This document shows, in pieces, positions 7,974-16,798 of a stretch of 64,000 nt of DNA. The stretch comes from Actinomadura rudentiformis (GTDB lineage: Bacteria; Actinomycetota; Actinomycetes; Streptosporangiales; Streptosporangiaceae): positions 62,001 to 126,000 of the forward strand of contig NZ_WBMT01000028.1 of the NCBI RefSeq assembly GCF_008923185.1. Reading direction: 5' to 3'. A program made the translations under genes and the position numbers. The notes under the pieces were generated by a model. That model saw only the letters and a list, made by a program, of their open reading frames with translations. It did not search any database and was not told the origin of the DNA. The stretch's first letter is position 1, and the number at the start of each line of letters is the position of its first letter.

Positions 7974-10247
7974 GTGAGTCTGGCTCTGTACCGCAAGTAC
8001 CGGCCAGCGACGTTCGCCGAGCTCAAAGGGCAGGAGCACGTCGCTGAGCCGCTGCAGCAGGCGCTGCGCAACGGCCGGATCAACCACGCATACCTCTTCA
8101 GCGGGCCGCGCGGGTGTGGCAAGACCTCCAGTGCGCGGATCTTGGCCCGTTCGCTGAACTGCGAGCAGGGCCCGACCCCGGATCCCTGCGGCAAGTGCGA
8201 CTCGTGCGTCGCGCTGGGACCCACGGGCAACGGGCACATCGACGTCATCGAGATCGACGCGGCCTCGCACGGAGGCGTGGACGATGCTCGTGATCTTCGG
8301 GAACGGGCCTTCTTCGCCCCGGTTTCGGCGCGCTTCAAGGTGTACATCATCGATGAGGCGCACATGGTCACCCGCGAGGGCTTCAACGCGCTGCTGAAGC
8401 TCGTCGAAGAGCCGCCGCCGCACCTGAAGTTCGTCTTCGCGACCACCGAGCCGGAGAAGGTCATCGGGACGATCAGGTCCCGGACGCACCACTACCCGTT
8501 CCGGTTGATCCCTCCGAGCGTGCTCCAGGAGCTCGTTGAGGAGATCCTGAAGCACGAGGGCGTGCCGTACGAGGCGAACGCACTGCCGTTGGCCGTACGG
8601 GCGGGCGCCGGCTCGGCCCGCGACACGCTGTCGATCCTTGACCAGTTGCTGGCGGGCTCGGACGAGGCGGGCATCACGTACGCCAGAGCGGTTTCGCTGC
8701 TCGGCTACACCGATTCCTCCCTTCTGGACGAGGTGGTCGCCGCGTTCGCCGCCCGCGACGGCGGCAAGGTCTTTGCCTCCATCGATCGGGTGATCGAGAG
8801 CGGCCAGGACCCGCGCCGGTTCACTGCCGACCTGCTCGAACGCGTTCGTGATCTGGTGATCTTGTCGAACGTGCCGGAGGCGGGCGGCTCGGGGCTGCTG
8901 AACGTACCGGCGGACGAGCTGGAGCACATGCAGCGCCAGGCCGGCCTGCTGGGGCCCGGTGAGCTCGCCCGTGCGGCGGACCTCCTGCACACGGGACTGA
9001 CCGAGATGCGGGGGGCGACCTCGCCGAGGTTGCTGCTGGAGTTGGTGTGTGCGCGCATCCTCCTTCCGGCGGCGTATGAGGACGAGGCCTCGATGTTTGC
9101 GCGGCTGGACCGCTTGGAGCGCCAGGTGGCGCAAGGCGGCTTCCAGCCAGCGCCAGGGGGTTTCCAGGGAACGCCGGGAGGCCTCCAGGGCGGCGCCTCC
9201 GCGCCTATCGTCAACCACCCAGGTGGGGCGACAGAAGTGGAACGGGATTCTGTGGATAACTCCGCAGGATCGCCTGCCGCATCGTCTGCGGTGCGCTCTC
9301 CTGCGTCTGCCGCCTCTGCTCATGCTGCAGCCGGCGCCTCTTCTCCTGCTGTGCCTGCCGCCTCTGCGCCTGCTCCTGCGCGTCCTGCGCCTGCCGCGCC
9401 TCCTGCCTCCGCTCGTCCTGCGGCGCCTGCCGCGCAAGCCGGTTCTGCTGGCTCTGCGGGGGGCGGTGGATCTGCGGCTCCTGCTGTGCGTGGGGCCGCT
9501 GCCACCGCTGCCACCGCTGCCACCGCTGCTACTGCGGCGGCCAGCGCTGCCCCGGCTGAGGCCAGTCCTGCTCCGGCAGCGGGTGGAGGCATGGACATCG
9601 CCGCCGTTCAGCAGTTGTGGCCGGACATCGTCGAGGCCGTCAAGCAGAAGAGCCGGGTCGCCTGGATGGTGATCATGAACGGGGTGCGGCCGCTCTCGCT
9701 CGACGGGAACATGCTCACGCTGTCGTTCGAGGCCGAGGGCGCTCGCACGAACTTCGCGAACGGCGGCCGCGACGCGGTGCTCCGCGAGGTTCTCAAAGAA
9801 CGTATGGGCGTCGACTGGCGGATCGACACCGTCGTCGGAGGCGCCGCGCCCGCTGGAGGACGTCCTGGCGGACCGGCGGGACGCCCGTCCAACTCGCCGG
9901 GGCAGGGGTCCCCGCCGCCCCAGGCCGGTTTCTCGAACGCCGCGACGGCCGCTCCGCCTCGTTCAGGATCGGGGCCGTTGCCATCCGCGCCCCCAGCCGA
10001 GCCGACTCCACCATCCGGCCCCTCGGCATCGGCGCACTCGGCTCCGGCCACGTCACGTCCCGTACCGCAGCCGGGGCCGTCCAGGGATGACGCTCCGCCC
10101 CCTCCCGAGCCGCCCATCGACGAGAGCGACGAGGTGGATCCCGAGGGTGACGCGGACGCCGACGGGACGGAGGCCGAGGTCAGCGGCATGGCTCTGATCC
10201 AGCGCGAGCTGGGCGGCCAGATCATCCGCGAGATCGACAATTCCTGA
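7974..10247 (+). CDS. dnaX: DNA polymerase III subunit gamma/tau
   Basis: A 757-residue clamp-loader ATPase. The AAA+ module begins at residue 1 with SLALYRKYRPATFAELKGQ. The Walker A loop GPRGCGKTS is at about residues 43-51, followed by the zinc module with Cys in CEQGPTPDPCGKCDSC, the DEAH box in YIIDEAHMV and the sensor region ATTEPEKVIGTIRSR. After about residue 390 comes a long Ala/Pro/Ser-rich linker (about 420-540), then the tau domain (VQQLWPDIVEAVKQKSR ... WMVIMNG) and a second Pro-rich stretch to the acidic C-terminus. It loads the beta clamp and links the polymerase to the helicase. GTG follows the SRP RNA by 43 bases. The linker DNA is a run of near-repeats of gcctctgc. Confidence 0.97.
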   Translation: MSLALYRKYRPATFAELKGQEHVAEPLQQALRNGRINHAYLFSGPRGCGKTSSARILARSLNCEQGPTPDPCGKCDSCVALGPTGNGHIDVIEIDAASHGGVDDARDLRERAFFAPVSARFKVYIIDEAHMVTREGFNALLKLVEEPPPHLKFVFATTEPEKVIGTIRSRTHHYPFRLIPPSVLQELVEEILKHEGVPYEANALPLAVRAGAGSARDTLSILDQLLAGSDEAGITYARAVSLLGYTDSSLLDEVVAAFAARDGGKVFASIDRVIESGQDPRRFTADLLERVRDLVILSNVPEAGGSGLLNVPADELEHMQRQAGLLGPGELARAADLLHTGLTEMRGATSPRLLLELVCARILLPAAYEDEASMFARLDRLERQVAQGGFQPAPGGFQGTPGGLQGGASAPIVNHPGGATEVERDSVDNSAGSPAASSAVRSPASAASAHAAAGASSPAVPAASAPAPARPAPAAPPASARPAAPAAQAGSAGSAGGGGSAAPAVRGAAATAATAATAATAAASAAPAEASPAPAAGGGMDIAAVQQLWPDIVEAVKQKSRVAWMVIMNGVRPLSLDGNMLTLSFEAEGARTNFANGGRDAVLREVLKERMGVDWRIDTVVGGAAPAGGRPGGPAGRPSNSPGQGSPPPQAGFSNAATAAPPRSGSGPLPSAPPAEPTPPSGPSASAHSAPATSRPVPQPGPSRDDAPPPPEPPIDESDEVDPEGDADADGTEAEVSGMALIQRELGGQIIREIDNS

Positions 10248-10632
10248 CCCGGGCGGCCACTCCTGATCCGGGGCGATCCGGAACGAGAGCGGCTGATCTG
10301 GATGAGAGCGGCTGGTCCGGACTAGAGCGGCGGCTCCTGCTCAAGACCCGGCTGGGTGACCGCCATGCGTGTTGTTCGTGTCGTCTCCGGGGAGCCGCGC
10401 GGGTGTGTCTTTGAGCTCATATCCCGGGCAGACGGAACCGAGTTGTGGATGTTGCGCGTTTTCCGGCCTGAAAGGCATCGATAGCCGAACATTGCCGACG
10501 TCAGACCAGACACCGGCGCCGGTACGTACCGCACGACGCCCGAAACCCGTAGTCTCGGGGAGACGACAGACGTCCGTGGTCGACGGGTCGCCGAGAAGAA
10601 GGCCCGCAAGGGCCGGAAGGAACGGAGAAACC
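10248..10632. other. gene-free spacer before ybaB
   Basis: I see no coding sequence. The first 80 bases contain three imperfect copies of a gagagcggctg/ctagagcgg unit (about 10281-10332), a small case of the degenerate repeats common in this window. A promoter for the ybaB-recR operon should lie in the later part but I cannot place one. Confidence 0.4.
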
Positions 10633-11034
10633 GTGGAACCCGGTGGTCAGCTGAACATCCAGGAGCTGTTGCAGCAGGCGCAGAAGATGCAGGAGCAGCT
10701 CTTCGCCGCGCAGCAGGAGCTCGCGGAGGCCGAGGTGGAGGGCACCGCGGGCGGCGGTCTCGTCAAGGCGACGGTCAACGGCCAGGGCGAGGTCACGGGG
10801 ATCACCATCGACCCGAAGGCCATCGACGTCGACGACCCGTCGGACACCGCGGAGACGGTCGCCGATCTGGTGCTGGCCGCGATCCGTGACGCGGGTCGTG
10901 CCGCCCAGGAGCTGCAGCAGGAGAAGATGGGTCCGCTCGCCGAGGGCCTCGGCGGTGGCGGCATCCCGGGCCTGCCCGGTGGTGGCGGCCTGCCTGGCGC
11001 TCCCGGCGGTCCGGGCGGATTGCCCGGATTCTGA
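10633..11034 (+). CDS. YbaB/EbfC family nucleoid-associated protein
   Basis: A 133-residue protein. The N-terminal helix is rich in Gln and Lys (LNIQELLQQAQKMQEQLFAA), then comes the conserved LVKATVNGQGEVTGITIDPKA strand pair and a long C-terminal helix (VADLVLAAIRDAGRAAQELQ). A Gly/Pro/Leu-rich tail follows. Members are homodimers that bind DNA and are encoded between dnaX and recR in most bacteria, as here. The start GTG at 10633 has GGAG nearby (AACGGAGAAACC). The gene is followed after 56 bases by recR. Confidence 0.93.
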   Translation: MEPGGQLNIQELLQQAQKMQEQLFAAQQELAEAEVEGTAGGGLVKATVNGQGEVTGITIDPKAIDVDDPSDTAETVADLVLAAIRDAGRAAQELQQEKMGPLAEGLGGGGIPGLPGGGGLPGAPGGPGGLPGF

Positions 11035-11090
11035 ACGAACCGATGAACGTCTCGTCCCGTTGACCGATCGAGCTTGGAAGGAAGGGTCCG

Positions 11091-11690
11091 TTGTACGAAG
11101 GGGTGGTTCAGAACCTCATCGACGAGCTGGGAAGACTGCCCGGCGTCGGCCCCAAGAGCGCGCAGCGGATCGCCTTCCACCTGCTGGCCGCCGATCCCGC
11201 CGATGTGGAACGGCTGACCAAGGCGCTCAAAGAGGTCAAGGACAAGGTCCGGTTCTGCAAGACCTGCGGGAACGTCGCCGAAGAAGAGGAATGCCGGATC
11301 TGCCGTGACGCGCGCCGCGACCCGCAGGTGATCTGCGTGGTCGAGGAGTCCAAGGACGTCGTCGCGATCGAGAAGACCCGGGAGTTCCGCGGCCGCTACC
11401 ACGTCCTCGGTGGCGCGATCAGTCCTATCGAGGGTGTCGGCCCCGAGGACCTGCGCATCCGGGAGCTGATGCAACGCCTCGCGGACGGCACGGTCACCGA
11501 ACTCATCCTCGCCACCGACCCCAACCTGGAGGGTGAGGCCACCGCGACCTATCTCGCCCGGCTCGTGAAACCCATGGGCCTGACCGTCACCCGCCTCGCC
11601 AGCGGCCTGCCGGTGGGTGGCGACCTCGAATATGCCGACGAGGTGACGTTGGGCCGCGCATTCGAAGGACGGAGGCTGCTCGATGTCTGA
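11091..11690 (+). CDS. recR: recombination mediator RecR
   Basis: A 199-residue protein of canonical length. It has a helix-hairpin-helix (LGRLPGVGPKSAQRIAFHLL, residues about 12-31) and a C4 zinc finger formed by CKTC and CRIC around residues 57-72. The Toprim domain has VICVVEESKDVVAIEKT and LILATDPNLEGEATA, and a C-terminal TRLASGLPVGGDLEYADEVTL. RecR works with RecF/RecO to load RecA onto gapped DNA. It starts at TTG 11091 with the strong site GGAAGGAAGGG upstream. The last eight bases overlap the next gene in an ATGTCTGA junction, implying translational coupling. Confidence 0.97.
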   Translation: MYEGVVQNLIDELGRLPGVGPKSAQRIAFHLLAADPADVERLTKALKEVKDKVRFCKTCGNVAEEEECRICRDARRDPQVICVVEESKDVVAIEKTREFRGRYHVLGGAISPIEGVGPEDLRIRELMQRLADGTVTELILATDPNLEGEATATYLARLVKPMGLTVTRLASGLPVGGDLEYADEVTLGRAFEGRRLLDV

Positions 11691-12231
11691 CACCAACAGC
11701 CCGCAGGACTGGAACGCGCTCGCCGAGCGCGTGGCATGTCATGTGGAGAACTATCTGAGCGGACTGGAGGCGGTCGCGCGGGGGGAAGCCGGCGCGCACA
11801 CCGTGCCGATGCTGCTCCTGGAGGTGTCGCAGGTCATCCTGGCCGGTGCGCAGCTGGGCGCCAGCGCGGACGTGATCCTCCCGGGCAACTGGGAGCCCGA
11901 GGTGGGCGAGGACCCGGATCTGGACGCGGTACGGCAGGGACTGTCCGAGCGGCTCATCGCTGTGGACGAGTACGTCGAGGTCTTCGACCCGTACAAGGAC
12001 ACCGAGCCGACCTCCTACCGGCTCTCCGACGACCTCGTCGACGTCGCCAGCGACCTCGTCCACGGCCTGCGCCACTACCAGCAGGAGCGCCCGCTCGAGG
12101 CGCTCTGGTGGTGGCAGTACTCCTACTTCAACCACTGGGGCAACCACGCCGGTGCCGCCCTCCGCGCGCTCCATGCGGTGATCGCCGGAGCCCGCCTGGA
12201 CGTCGCCGAAGAGGTGGCCGCCGTTCCGTAA
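11683..12231 (+). CDS. DUF5063 domain protein
   Basis: A 182-residue protein, mostly helical. Characteristic stretches are ACHVENYLSGLEAVARG, LLLEVSQVILAGAQLGAS and the Trp-rich EALWWWQYSYFNHWGNHAGAALRAL near residue 145. In actinobacteria this family almost always follows recR and precedes or approaches lysC, as here, so a conserved but unknown role is likely. It overlaps recR by eight bases and was probably acquired as one transcription unit with ybaB-recR. A GC-rich hairpin follows the stop. Confidence 0.88.
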   Translation: MSDTNSPQDWNALAERVACHVENYLSGLEAVARGEAGAHTVPMLLLEVSQVILAGAQLGASADVILPGNWEPEVGEDPDLDAVRQGLSERLIAVDEYVEVFDPYKDTEPTSYRLSDDLVDVASDLVHGLRHYQQERPLEALWWWQYSYFNHWGNHAGAALRALHAVIAGARLDVAEEVAAVP

Positions 12232-12241
12232 GCCGAGTCCC

Positions 12242-12277
12242 GCAGGCAGGGGCGTCGTAGGCGGCGCCCCTGTCTGC
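12242..12277 (+). terminator. terminator hairpin after the ybaB-recR-DUF5063 unit
   Basis: Thirteen-base arms (GCAGGCAGGGGCG and CGCCCCTGTCTGC, one mismatch) lie 10 bases after the stop. There is no T-tract. The remainder of the 308-base gap to the next gene holds a short tandem repeat and no gene. Confidence 0.6.
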
Positions 12278-12316
12278 GGACGGCTACCAGCGTCTGCCTG
12301 CGGACGGCTACCAGCG
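12274..12316. repeat. two-copy tandem repeat, 24-25 bp
   Basis: CTGCGGACGGCTACCAGCG occurs twice in direct tandem, abutting the terminator hairpin. It is one of the many small arrays of this window. Confidence 0.7.
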
Positions 12317-12539
12317 GGACACGCCACGCCCTACTGCGAACTCCATCGCTCGCACATTCGACGTTCCCTCCCTGCGGGGATGCTCGACGCCCTTGCCGCA
12401 GACGGCCGCGCCGGCTTCGAGGCATTGCCTTCGGGCCCGACGGCTGGGCAACCGGGCTAGGTCGGCGGGCCCGTTCGGGCAGATCATGTCGGGCGCTCGG
12501 GTTGACGGGGACGGCGGATGGGACCCAACATCACGCCCC

Positions 12540-13064
12540 ATGGGATGGAACACATCGGCGTTGTTCGTGCGCGACCGGTCGGTGGCCGAGATCGTGGACG
12601 GCCTGCCAGACGCGGGCAACTGGCAGGCGACCGGCGAACGGGTGTCCGCCGACACTGCTTCATCCCAGTCTCCGGGCGGGCGCCTCTACCTCTCCGAGAG
12701 CGGCGGCTGGTGCCATATTTGGGATCCCGACCAGCAGTTGCCGCTCGACGTGGACCGACTCCTTGACCTCGGCTCCCTCGGAGCCCTCAAGGGAACACGC
12801 GCGCTGGCGCTTCTCTTCTCCAGCGTGTCGTCCACGTACGGACTGTGGCTCTACGATGACAGTGCGCTGACAAGGAACGTCGTCTACCACAACGGCGAGA
12901 TCGTCCAGGAGTCCGGGGACCCGCTCCCTGTCGAGTCCCGGATCGAGATGCCCTCATGGGGCCCGGACGAGGATTTCCTCTGGAGCGTGTTCCAGGACAT
13001 CACCGGTCTGAGCTTCGACTTCGAACAACTCTTTGAGGTGTACGTGGGCACGTCCCAGGCCTGA
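12540..13064 (+). CDS. hypothetical protein, 174 aa
   Basis: I do not recognise this protein. It starts MGWNTSALFVRDRSVAEIV and contains GRLYLSESGGWCHIWDPDQ, YGLWLYDDSALTRNVVYHNG and a C-terminus with FLWSVFQDITGLSFDFEQLF. The many aromatic residues and alternating pattern suggest a beta-rich or alpha/beta soluble domain like those of small immunity-type or actinobacterial orphan proteins. There is no signal sequence. No clear SD precedes ATG 12540, and earlier in-frame starts exist. It lies in an insertion between DUF5063 and lysC that is not part of the usual core order. Confidence 0.6.
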   Translation: MGWNTSALFVRDRSVAEIVDGLPDAGNWQATGERVSADTASSQSPGGRLYLSESGGWCHIWDPDQQLPLDVDRLLDLGSLGALKGTRALALLFSSVSSTYGLWLYDDSALTRNVVYHNGEIVQESGDPLPVESRIEMPSWGPDEDFLWSVFQDITGLSFDFEQLFEVYVGTSQA

Positions 13065-13115
13065 GCGTTCGTCTCGGTGTCGAGGACGTGCCTGGCGAGT
13101 GAACGCGCTAAATGG

Positions 13116-13817
13116 TCATTCGTGCGGGTGGGTCTTCATGAAATTGCGGGTGGCGTGGACCCATTCCATGCCGTTTTCAGGGACCTGGATGTCCTTGGAC
13201 TGGGCCCAGATGACGACACCGTCGACGAGCTTGTAGGCGGTGGTCAACTGGTACGTCCACTGCTTGGCAGGGATGAACTTCATCGAGTGGGGCGTGTTCT
13301 TGTGGTAGCGCGGCCACATGTAGATGTAGATCGGCTTCTTGGGGTCGACCGCACGGGCCTGGGCGATGGCGTTCTTGAGCACCTTGGTCCAGGCCTTGTT
13401 GTCAGTGCCGTGCCGGGTGTACAGGCTCGGGAAGAACGCGGCTTCGTACACGGCGAGTTTCCTGGCCAGCGGGTAGTAACGCTTCTGGGTGTGCCCATTC
13501 AGGCCGTAGAAGCCGAACTTACGACCCGGGGCTGCCTGGCGCGCCACTGGATCAGGGTCTTCAGCACCTCGTAGTTGTGCCTGGCGACTTCCGGCTTGCC
13601 CCGCAGGTAGTGATCCTCGAAGTCGAGCACGATCGGCCCCGGATGGACGGACTGTTGCCTTGGCATCGGCGGACTAGGCCACCGAGATGGCCTTCGCCGG
13701 GCTACCGGCCGCCGAGACGTTCTTCGCCAGGCTCTGGGCTCCGCAGCCCGCCAGCATGCTTCCCGCCACGGTGAGAGACACCGCGACGACTGCTGAGCGG
13801 CTGAAGGTTCTTGTCAC
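13116..13817 (-). pseudogene. broken lipoprotein gene with glycosidase-like domain
   Basis: Read on the minus strand, GTG 13817 (AAGGGA seven bases upstream) opens a lipoprotein signal peptide, TRTFSRSAVVAVSLTVAG, with a lipobox LAGC. The frame then meets TAG around 13674. A second frame (about 13545-13665) reads PGPIVLDFEDHYLRGKPEVA and EVLKTLIQWRARQ. A third frame, open from 13547 to the stop at 13116, continues APGRKFGFYGLNG, YYPLARKLAVYEAAFFPSLY, KPIYIYMWPRYH and ends near HATRNFMKTHPHE. Together they describe one secreted protein with a TIM-barrel-like pattern reminiscent of hyaluronidase-type or other glycoside hydrolases. One stop, at least one frameshift and probably a small deletion have inactivated it. 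The family assignment is tentative. Confidence 0.65.
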
Positions 13818-13917
13818 CCTCGAGTCCCTTCATGGTCCCGTCGCCACAACGGCACGGGCGTCGATCGTTCATCGGGGAACCGTTCCCGTGATCACTGCCG
13901 CTTCGGATGCTGAGCGT

Positions 13918-13949
13918 GACAGGAGGGCCGGTGGCCCGGCCCTCCTGTC
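13918..13949. terminator. bidirectional terminator hairpin
   Basis: A perfect 14-bp stem (GACAGGAGGGCCGG and complement) with loop TGGC, located 21 bases downstream of the secreted protein gene on the minus strand. Confidence 0.75.
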
Positions 13950-13970
13950 ACGATCCGCTACGGAGTGCGG

Positions 13971-14720
13971 TCAGGACTTGTTGAGAGTTTCCTTGAGGGT
14001 TTCACGCTTGCAGGCGACAGGCTGGAGGCATTTGAACCCATGGTTCTTCTTCTTCAGCACGAACGTCCGCTTTCCAGAGAGGCTGTTGTGGAAAACGTAG
14101 GCCTCGTGGTTCGGCACCTTTCGGCGTGAACCGGACAGCGCGACCTTGCCGGATCGGTAGATGGTGACCGTGACCTGGTAGTCGATCGCTCCGCCGATTC
14201 TCGTGCAAAAGGGGTTGGTCGCCGAGTGCTTGAGGGTGACCGTGTACTTCCGCGAGGATCCCGTGCCGGCGAACTTGCCCCCGGTGAATTTCATGTTCTT
14301 GGAGGTGGCGGTCTTCGTGCCCTTGAGCTTTCCGCCCCGGTACAGCTTGGTCGCACTGACCTTCTTGGAGGTGTGAACCTTGCTCGTCTTCCAATTCACG
14401 CCGAGCGCCATGTTCGTCTTGAAGCCGGCGCTGTCCTTGGTGGAGTAGGAGCGATTGTTGCCGTTGAACTGCCCACCCTGCGCCACGCACGGGAAGGCGT
14501 TGACCCGCTTGTCCTTGATGAACGTGCGGTAGACGAAGTACGTCGAGTTCTTCTGGGCTGCGGCTTCGACCGCCGGCGCTGCCGGGGCTGCCAGCGTGGT
14601 CGGCGCAGAGGGGGCCGAGGCGGCGACGGGTGCGGCAGCAGCGGCGGTTGACATTCCAGTGGTGAGGAACGCCACTGCGAGACCAGGGACCAGCAGGCGG
14701 CGCGCGTGGAGGGATTTCAT
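13971..14720 (-). CDS. secreted protein of unknown function
   Basis: A 249-residue exoprotein. MKSLHARRLLVPGLAVAFLT is a typical Sec signal peptide, followed by an Ala/Pro-rich stretch to about residue 55. The mature part is rich in Lys, Thr, Ser and Gly with few acidic residues (pI strongly basic), in alternating short strands such as TSKKVSATKLYRGGKLKGTK, suggesting a beta-sandwich. Four cysteines (in AFPCVAQ, NPFCTRI, FKCLQPVACK) could form two disulfides. I know no family for it. ATG 14720 is preferred as the codon directly opening the signal peptide, although it has only a weak SD. It stands alone between the broken lipoprotein gene and the lysC fragment. Confidence 0.7.
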   Translation of the reverse strand: MKSLHARRLLVPGLAVAFLTTGMSTAAAAAPVAASAPSAPTTLAAPAAPAVEAAAQKNSTYFVYRTFIKDKRVNAFPCVAQGGQFNGNNRSYSTKDSAGFKTNMALGVNWKTSKVHTSKKVSATKLYRGGKLKGTKTATSKNMKFTGGKFAGTGSSRKYTVTLKHSATNPFCTRIGGAIDYQVTVTIYRSGKVALSGSRRKVPNHEAYVFHNSLSGKRTFVLKKKNHGFKCLQPVACKRETLKETLNKS

Positions 14721-14926
14721 GGCTGCACCATTTCGAGGAGAGGTTGGAGCGCGGTTGGAGATCAGTTGAAAGCGCTTTCCAGCGCCTTTTGCCTCCACTG
14801 TTGCCCTGCTGGGCGACGATCTCGTTCCCTTGCCCGCCGACCGGAACGGCGCTCCCGGCTTGTCCAGACGGTGCCTCGCGCCACAGGCTCAGCCGCCCTC
14901 GTCCCCCGCCCTCGGCCGCCCTCGCT

Positions 14927-15094
14927 CAGAATCTGTCGGCGGCGTTGATCGGCTGTACCGGCATTCCCATCGCCCTGCCCGCCAGCGATGGGCAGGCGAC
15001 GATGACCACGCTCACCTGGGTCAAGGAGCCGGTTGGCTTCGAGTCGCTGCGCTACGACGACCGGATCGGCAAGCTCTCGCTGATCAGAGCAGGT
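14927..15094 (+). pseudogene. stray partial copy of lysC (ACT-domain segment)
   Basis: About 168 bases are colinear, without gaps, with bases 16369-16536 inside lysC 1.44 kb downstream. The second half is nearly identical (TTCGAGTCGCTGCGCTACGA and the following CGACCGGATCGGCAAG), and the first half is more diverged. In frame it reads LPASDGQATMTTLTWVKEP and GFESLRYDDRIGKLSLI, matching the second ACT domain of the kinase. There is no start, no upstream kinase part and no downstream continuation, so it is a dead duplicate. The surrounding 14721-15471 stretch otherwise holds no gene. Confidence 0.85.
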
Positions 15095-15130
15095 CCGCCT
15101 GACTCATCTGCATGGGCCTGTTCGTTCGGC

Positions 15131-15214
15131 CTCGTCCGCCTGAGCTCGTCCGCCTGAGCTCGTCCGCCTGAGCTCGTCCGCCTGAGCTCGTCCGCCTGAG
15201 CTCGTCCGCCTGTG
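15131..15214. repeat. 14-bp tandem repeat, six copies
   Basis: The unit CTCGTCCGCCTGAG is repeated at 15131, 15145, 15159, 15173 and 15187 with a sixth, slightly changed copy at 15201. More degenerate echoes (TTCGTCTGGCCTGGGCTTG) follow to about 15245. The array begins 36 bases after the lysC fragment. Fourteen bases is not a multiple of three, so it is not a coding repeat. Confidence 0.92.
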
Positions 15215-15471
15215 TTCGTCTGGCCTGGGCTTGTCCGCTTGTGTTCGCCCTAGGCTGGGTCCGGCGGCGCGTCTCGGCCCGTGTCCTGGCCTCGACGCCT
15301 GGCTGCTTACCTGGCGTCTGGCAGAGGGCTGGGGATCGTTCTCCTGCCGGTGGGATCTTGTATTTCGGACGGGTGTTCCAAATGTTGGAGTTACCTGCTC
15401 GTGATGCATTCGTCTGGCCTCGGTAGACTCTTCGCCGATACGCCTGAACCCGATCCGAGGAGCACCGAGTC

Positions 15472-16746
15472 GTGGCCCTTGTCGTGCAGAAGTACGGTGG
15501 CTCCTCCGTCGCTGACGCCGAAGGCGTCAAGCGGGTTGCCCAGCGCATCGTCGCGACGAAGAAGGCGGGGAACGACGTCGTCGTCGTGGTCTCCGCGATG
15601 GGTGACACAACGGATGAGCTGATCGATCTGGCCGAGCAGGTCAGCCCGCTGCCTCCGGCGCGCGAGCTGGACATGCTGCTCACGGCCGGGGAGCGGATAT
15701 CGATGGCGCTGCTGGCCATGGCGATCGCCAACCTCGGTCACGAAGCGCGATCGTTCACCGGTTCCCAGGCTGGTGTGATCACCGACGGCTCCCATGGAAA
15801 AGCACGGATCATCGACGTCACGCCGGGCCGGCTCCGTACCGCCCTGGACGAGGGCTCGATCTGCATCGTGGCCGGATTCCAGGGTGTCTCCCAGAACACC
15901 AAGGACATCACCACGCTCGGCCGTGGTGGTTCCGACACCACGGCGGTGGCGCTGGCCGCCGCGCTGGGCGCGGACGTCTGCGAGATCTACAGTGATGTGG
16001 ACGGCGTGTTCACCGCCGATCCGCGGATCGTCGCGACCGCCCGCCGGATCCCGCGCATCTCGTACGAGGAGATGCTGGAGATGGCCGCCAGCGGGGCCAA
16101 GATCCTGCACCTGCGCTGCGTGGAGTACGCACGCCGCTACAACATCCCGATCCATGTGCGCTCCTCCTTCAGCACCAAGGAGGGCACATGGGTGGTCGAC
16201 GCGAGTGACATCGAAGGACAGGACATGGAGCAGGCGATCATCTCCGGAGTCGCGCACGACCGGAGCGAAGCCAAGATCACCGTGGTCGGTGTGCCGGACA
16301 AGGTCGGTGAGGCCGCCACGATCTTCACCGTCCTCTCCGAAGCCGAGATCAACATCGACATGATCGTGCAGAACGTGTCGGCGGCGTCGACCGGCCGTAC
16401 CGACATCTCCTTCACCCTGCCCGCGAGCGACGGGCAGAGGGCGATGACCACGCTCAACAAGGTCAAGGAGCGGATCGGCTTCGAGTCGCTGCGCTACGAC
16501 GACCGGATCGGCAAGGTCTCGCTGATCGGTGCGGGCATGCGTTCCCACCCGGGCGTCACCGCCACGTTCTTCTCCGCGATCGCCGACGCCGGCGTCAACA
16601 TCGAGATGATCTCCACCTCGGAGATCCGTATCTCGGTGATCGTCGCCCAGGACGACATCGACACCGCCGTCGCCAGCGCCCACCGCGCCTTCGACCTTGA
16701 GGCCGACCAGGTCGAGGCCGTCGTCTACGGCGGCACCGGCCGCTGA
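15472..16746 (+). CDS. lysC: aspartate kinase
   Basis: A 424-residue aspartokinase of the actinobacterial alpha/beta type. The N-terminal kinase domain opens with ALVVQKYGGSSV and has VSAMGDTTDELI, GERISMALLAM, FQGVSQNTKDITTLGRGGSD and EIYSDVDGVFTADPRIV. Two ACT domains from about residue 265 (KITVVGVPDKVGEAATIF and KVSLIGAGMRSHPGVTATFF) give Lys/Thr feedback control. In relatives an internal start also yields a separate regulatory beta subunit. GTG 15472 has GAGGAGC upstream. It phosphorylates aspartate at the head of the lysine, threonine, methionine and diaminopimelate pathway. A terminator follows immediately, so the downstream asd has its own or read-through transcription. Confidence 0.97.
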   Translation: MALVVQKYGGSSVADAEGVKRVAQRIVATKKAGNDVVVVVSAMGDTTDELIDLAEQVSPLPPARELDMLLTAGERISMALLAMAIANLGHEARSFTGSQAGVITDGSHGKARIIDVTPGRLRTALDEGSICIVAGFQGVSQNTKDITTLGRGGSDTTAVALAAALGADVCEIYSDVDGVFTADPRIVATARRIPRISYEEMLEMAASGAKILHLRCVEYARRYNIPIHVRSSFSTKEGTWVVDASDIEGQDMEQAIISGVAHDRSEAKITVVGVPDKVGEAATIFTVLSEAEINIDMIVQNVSAASTGRTDISFTLPASDGQRAMTTLNKVKERIGFESLRYDDRIGKVSLIGAGMRSHPGVTATFFSAIADAGVNIEMISTSEIRISVIVAQDDIDTAVASAHRAFDLEADQVEAVVYGGTGR

Positions 16747-16757
16747 TCAACGCCGGA

Positions 16758-16795
16758 GGCCCCGCGAACGAGGCGTGATCGCCGTTCGCGGGGCC
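16758..16795 (+). terminator. terminator after lysC
   Basis: Perfect 13-bp arms (GGCCCCGCGAACG and complement) with a 12-base loop, beginning 11 bases after the stop and followed by TTCTG. Confidence 0.8.
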
Positions 16796-16798
16796 TTC

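Noticed and set aside
15131..15214. Regular short repeats as a possible CRISPR array
   Set aside because: The 14-bp units are directly contiguous with no spacers and no cas genes are near.
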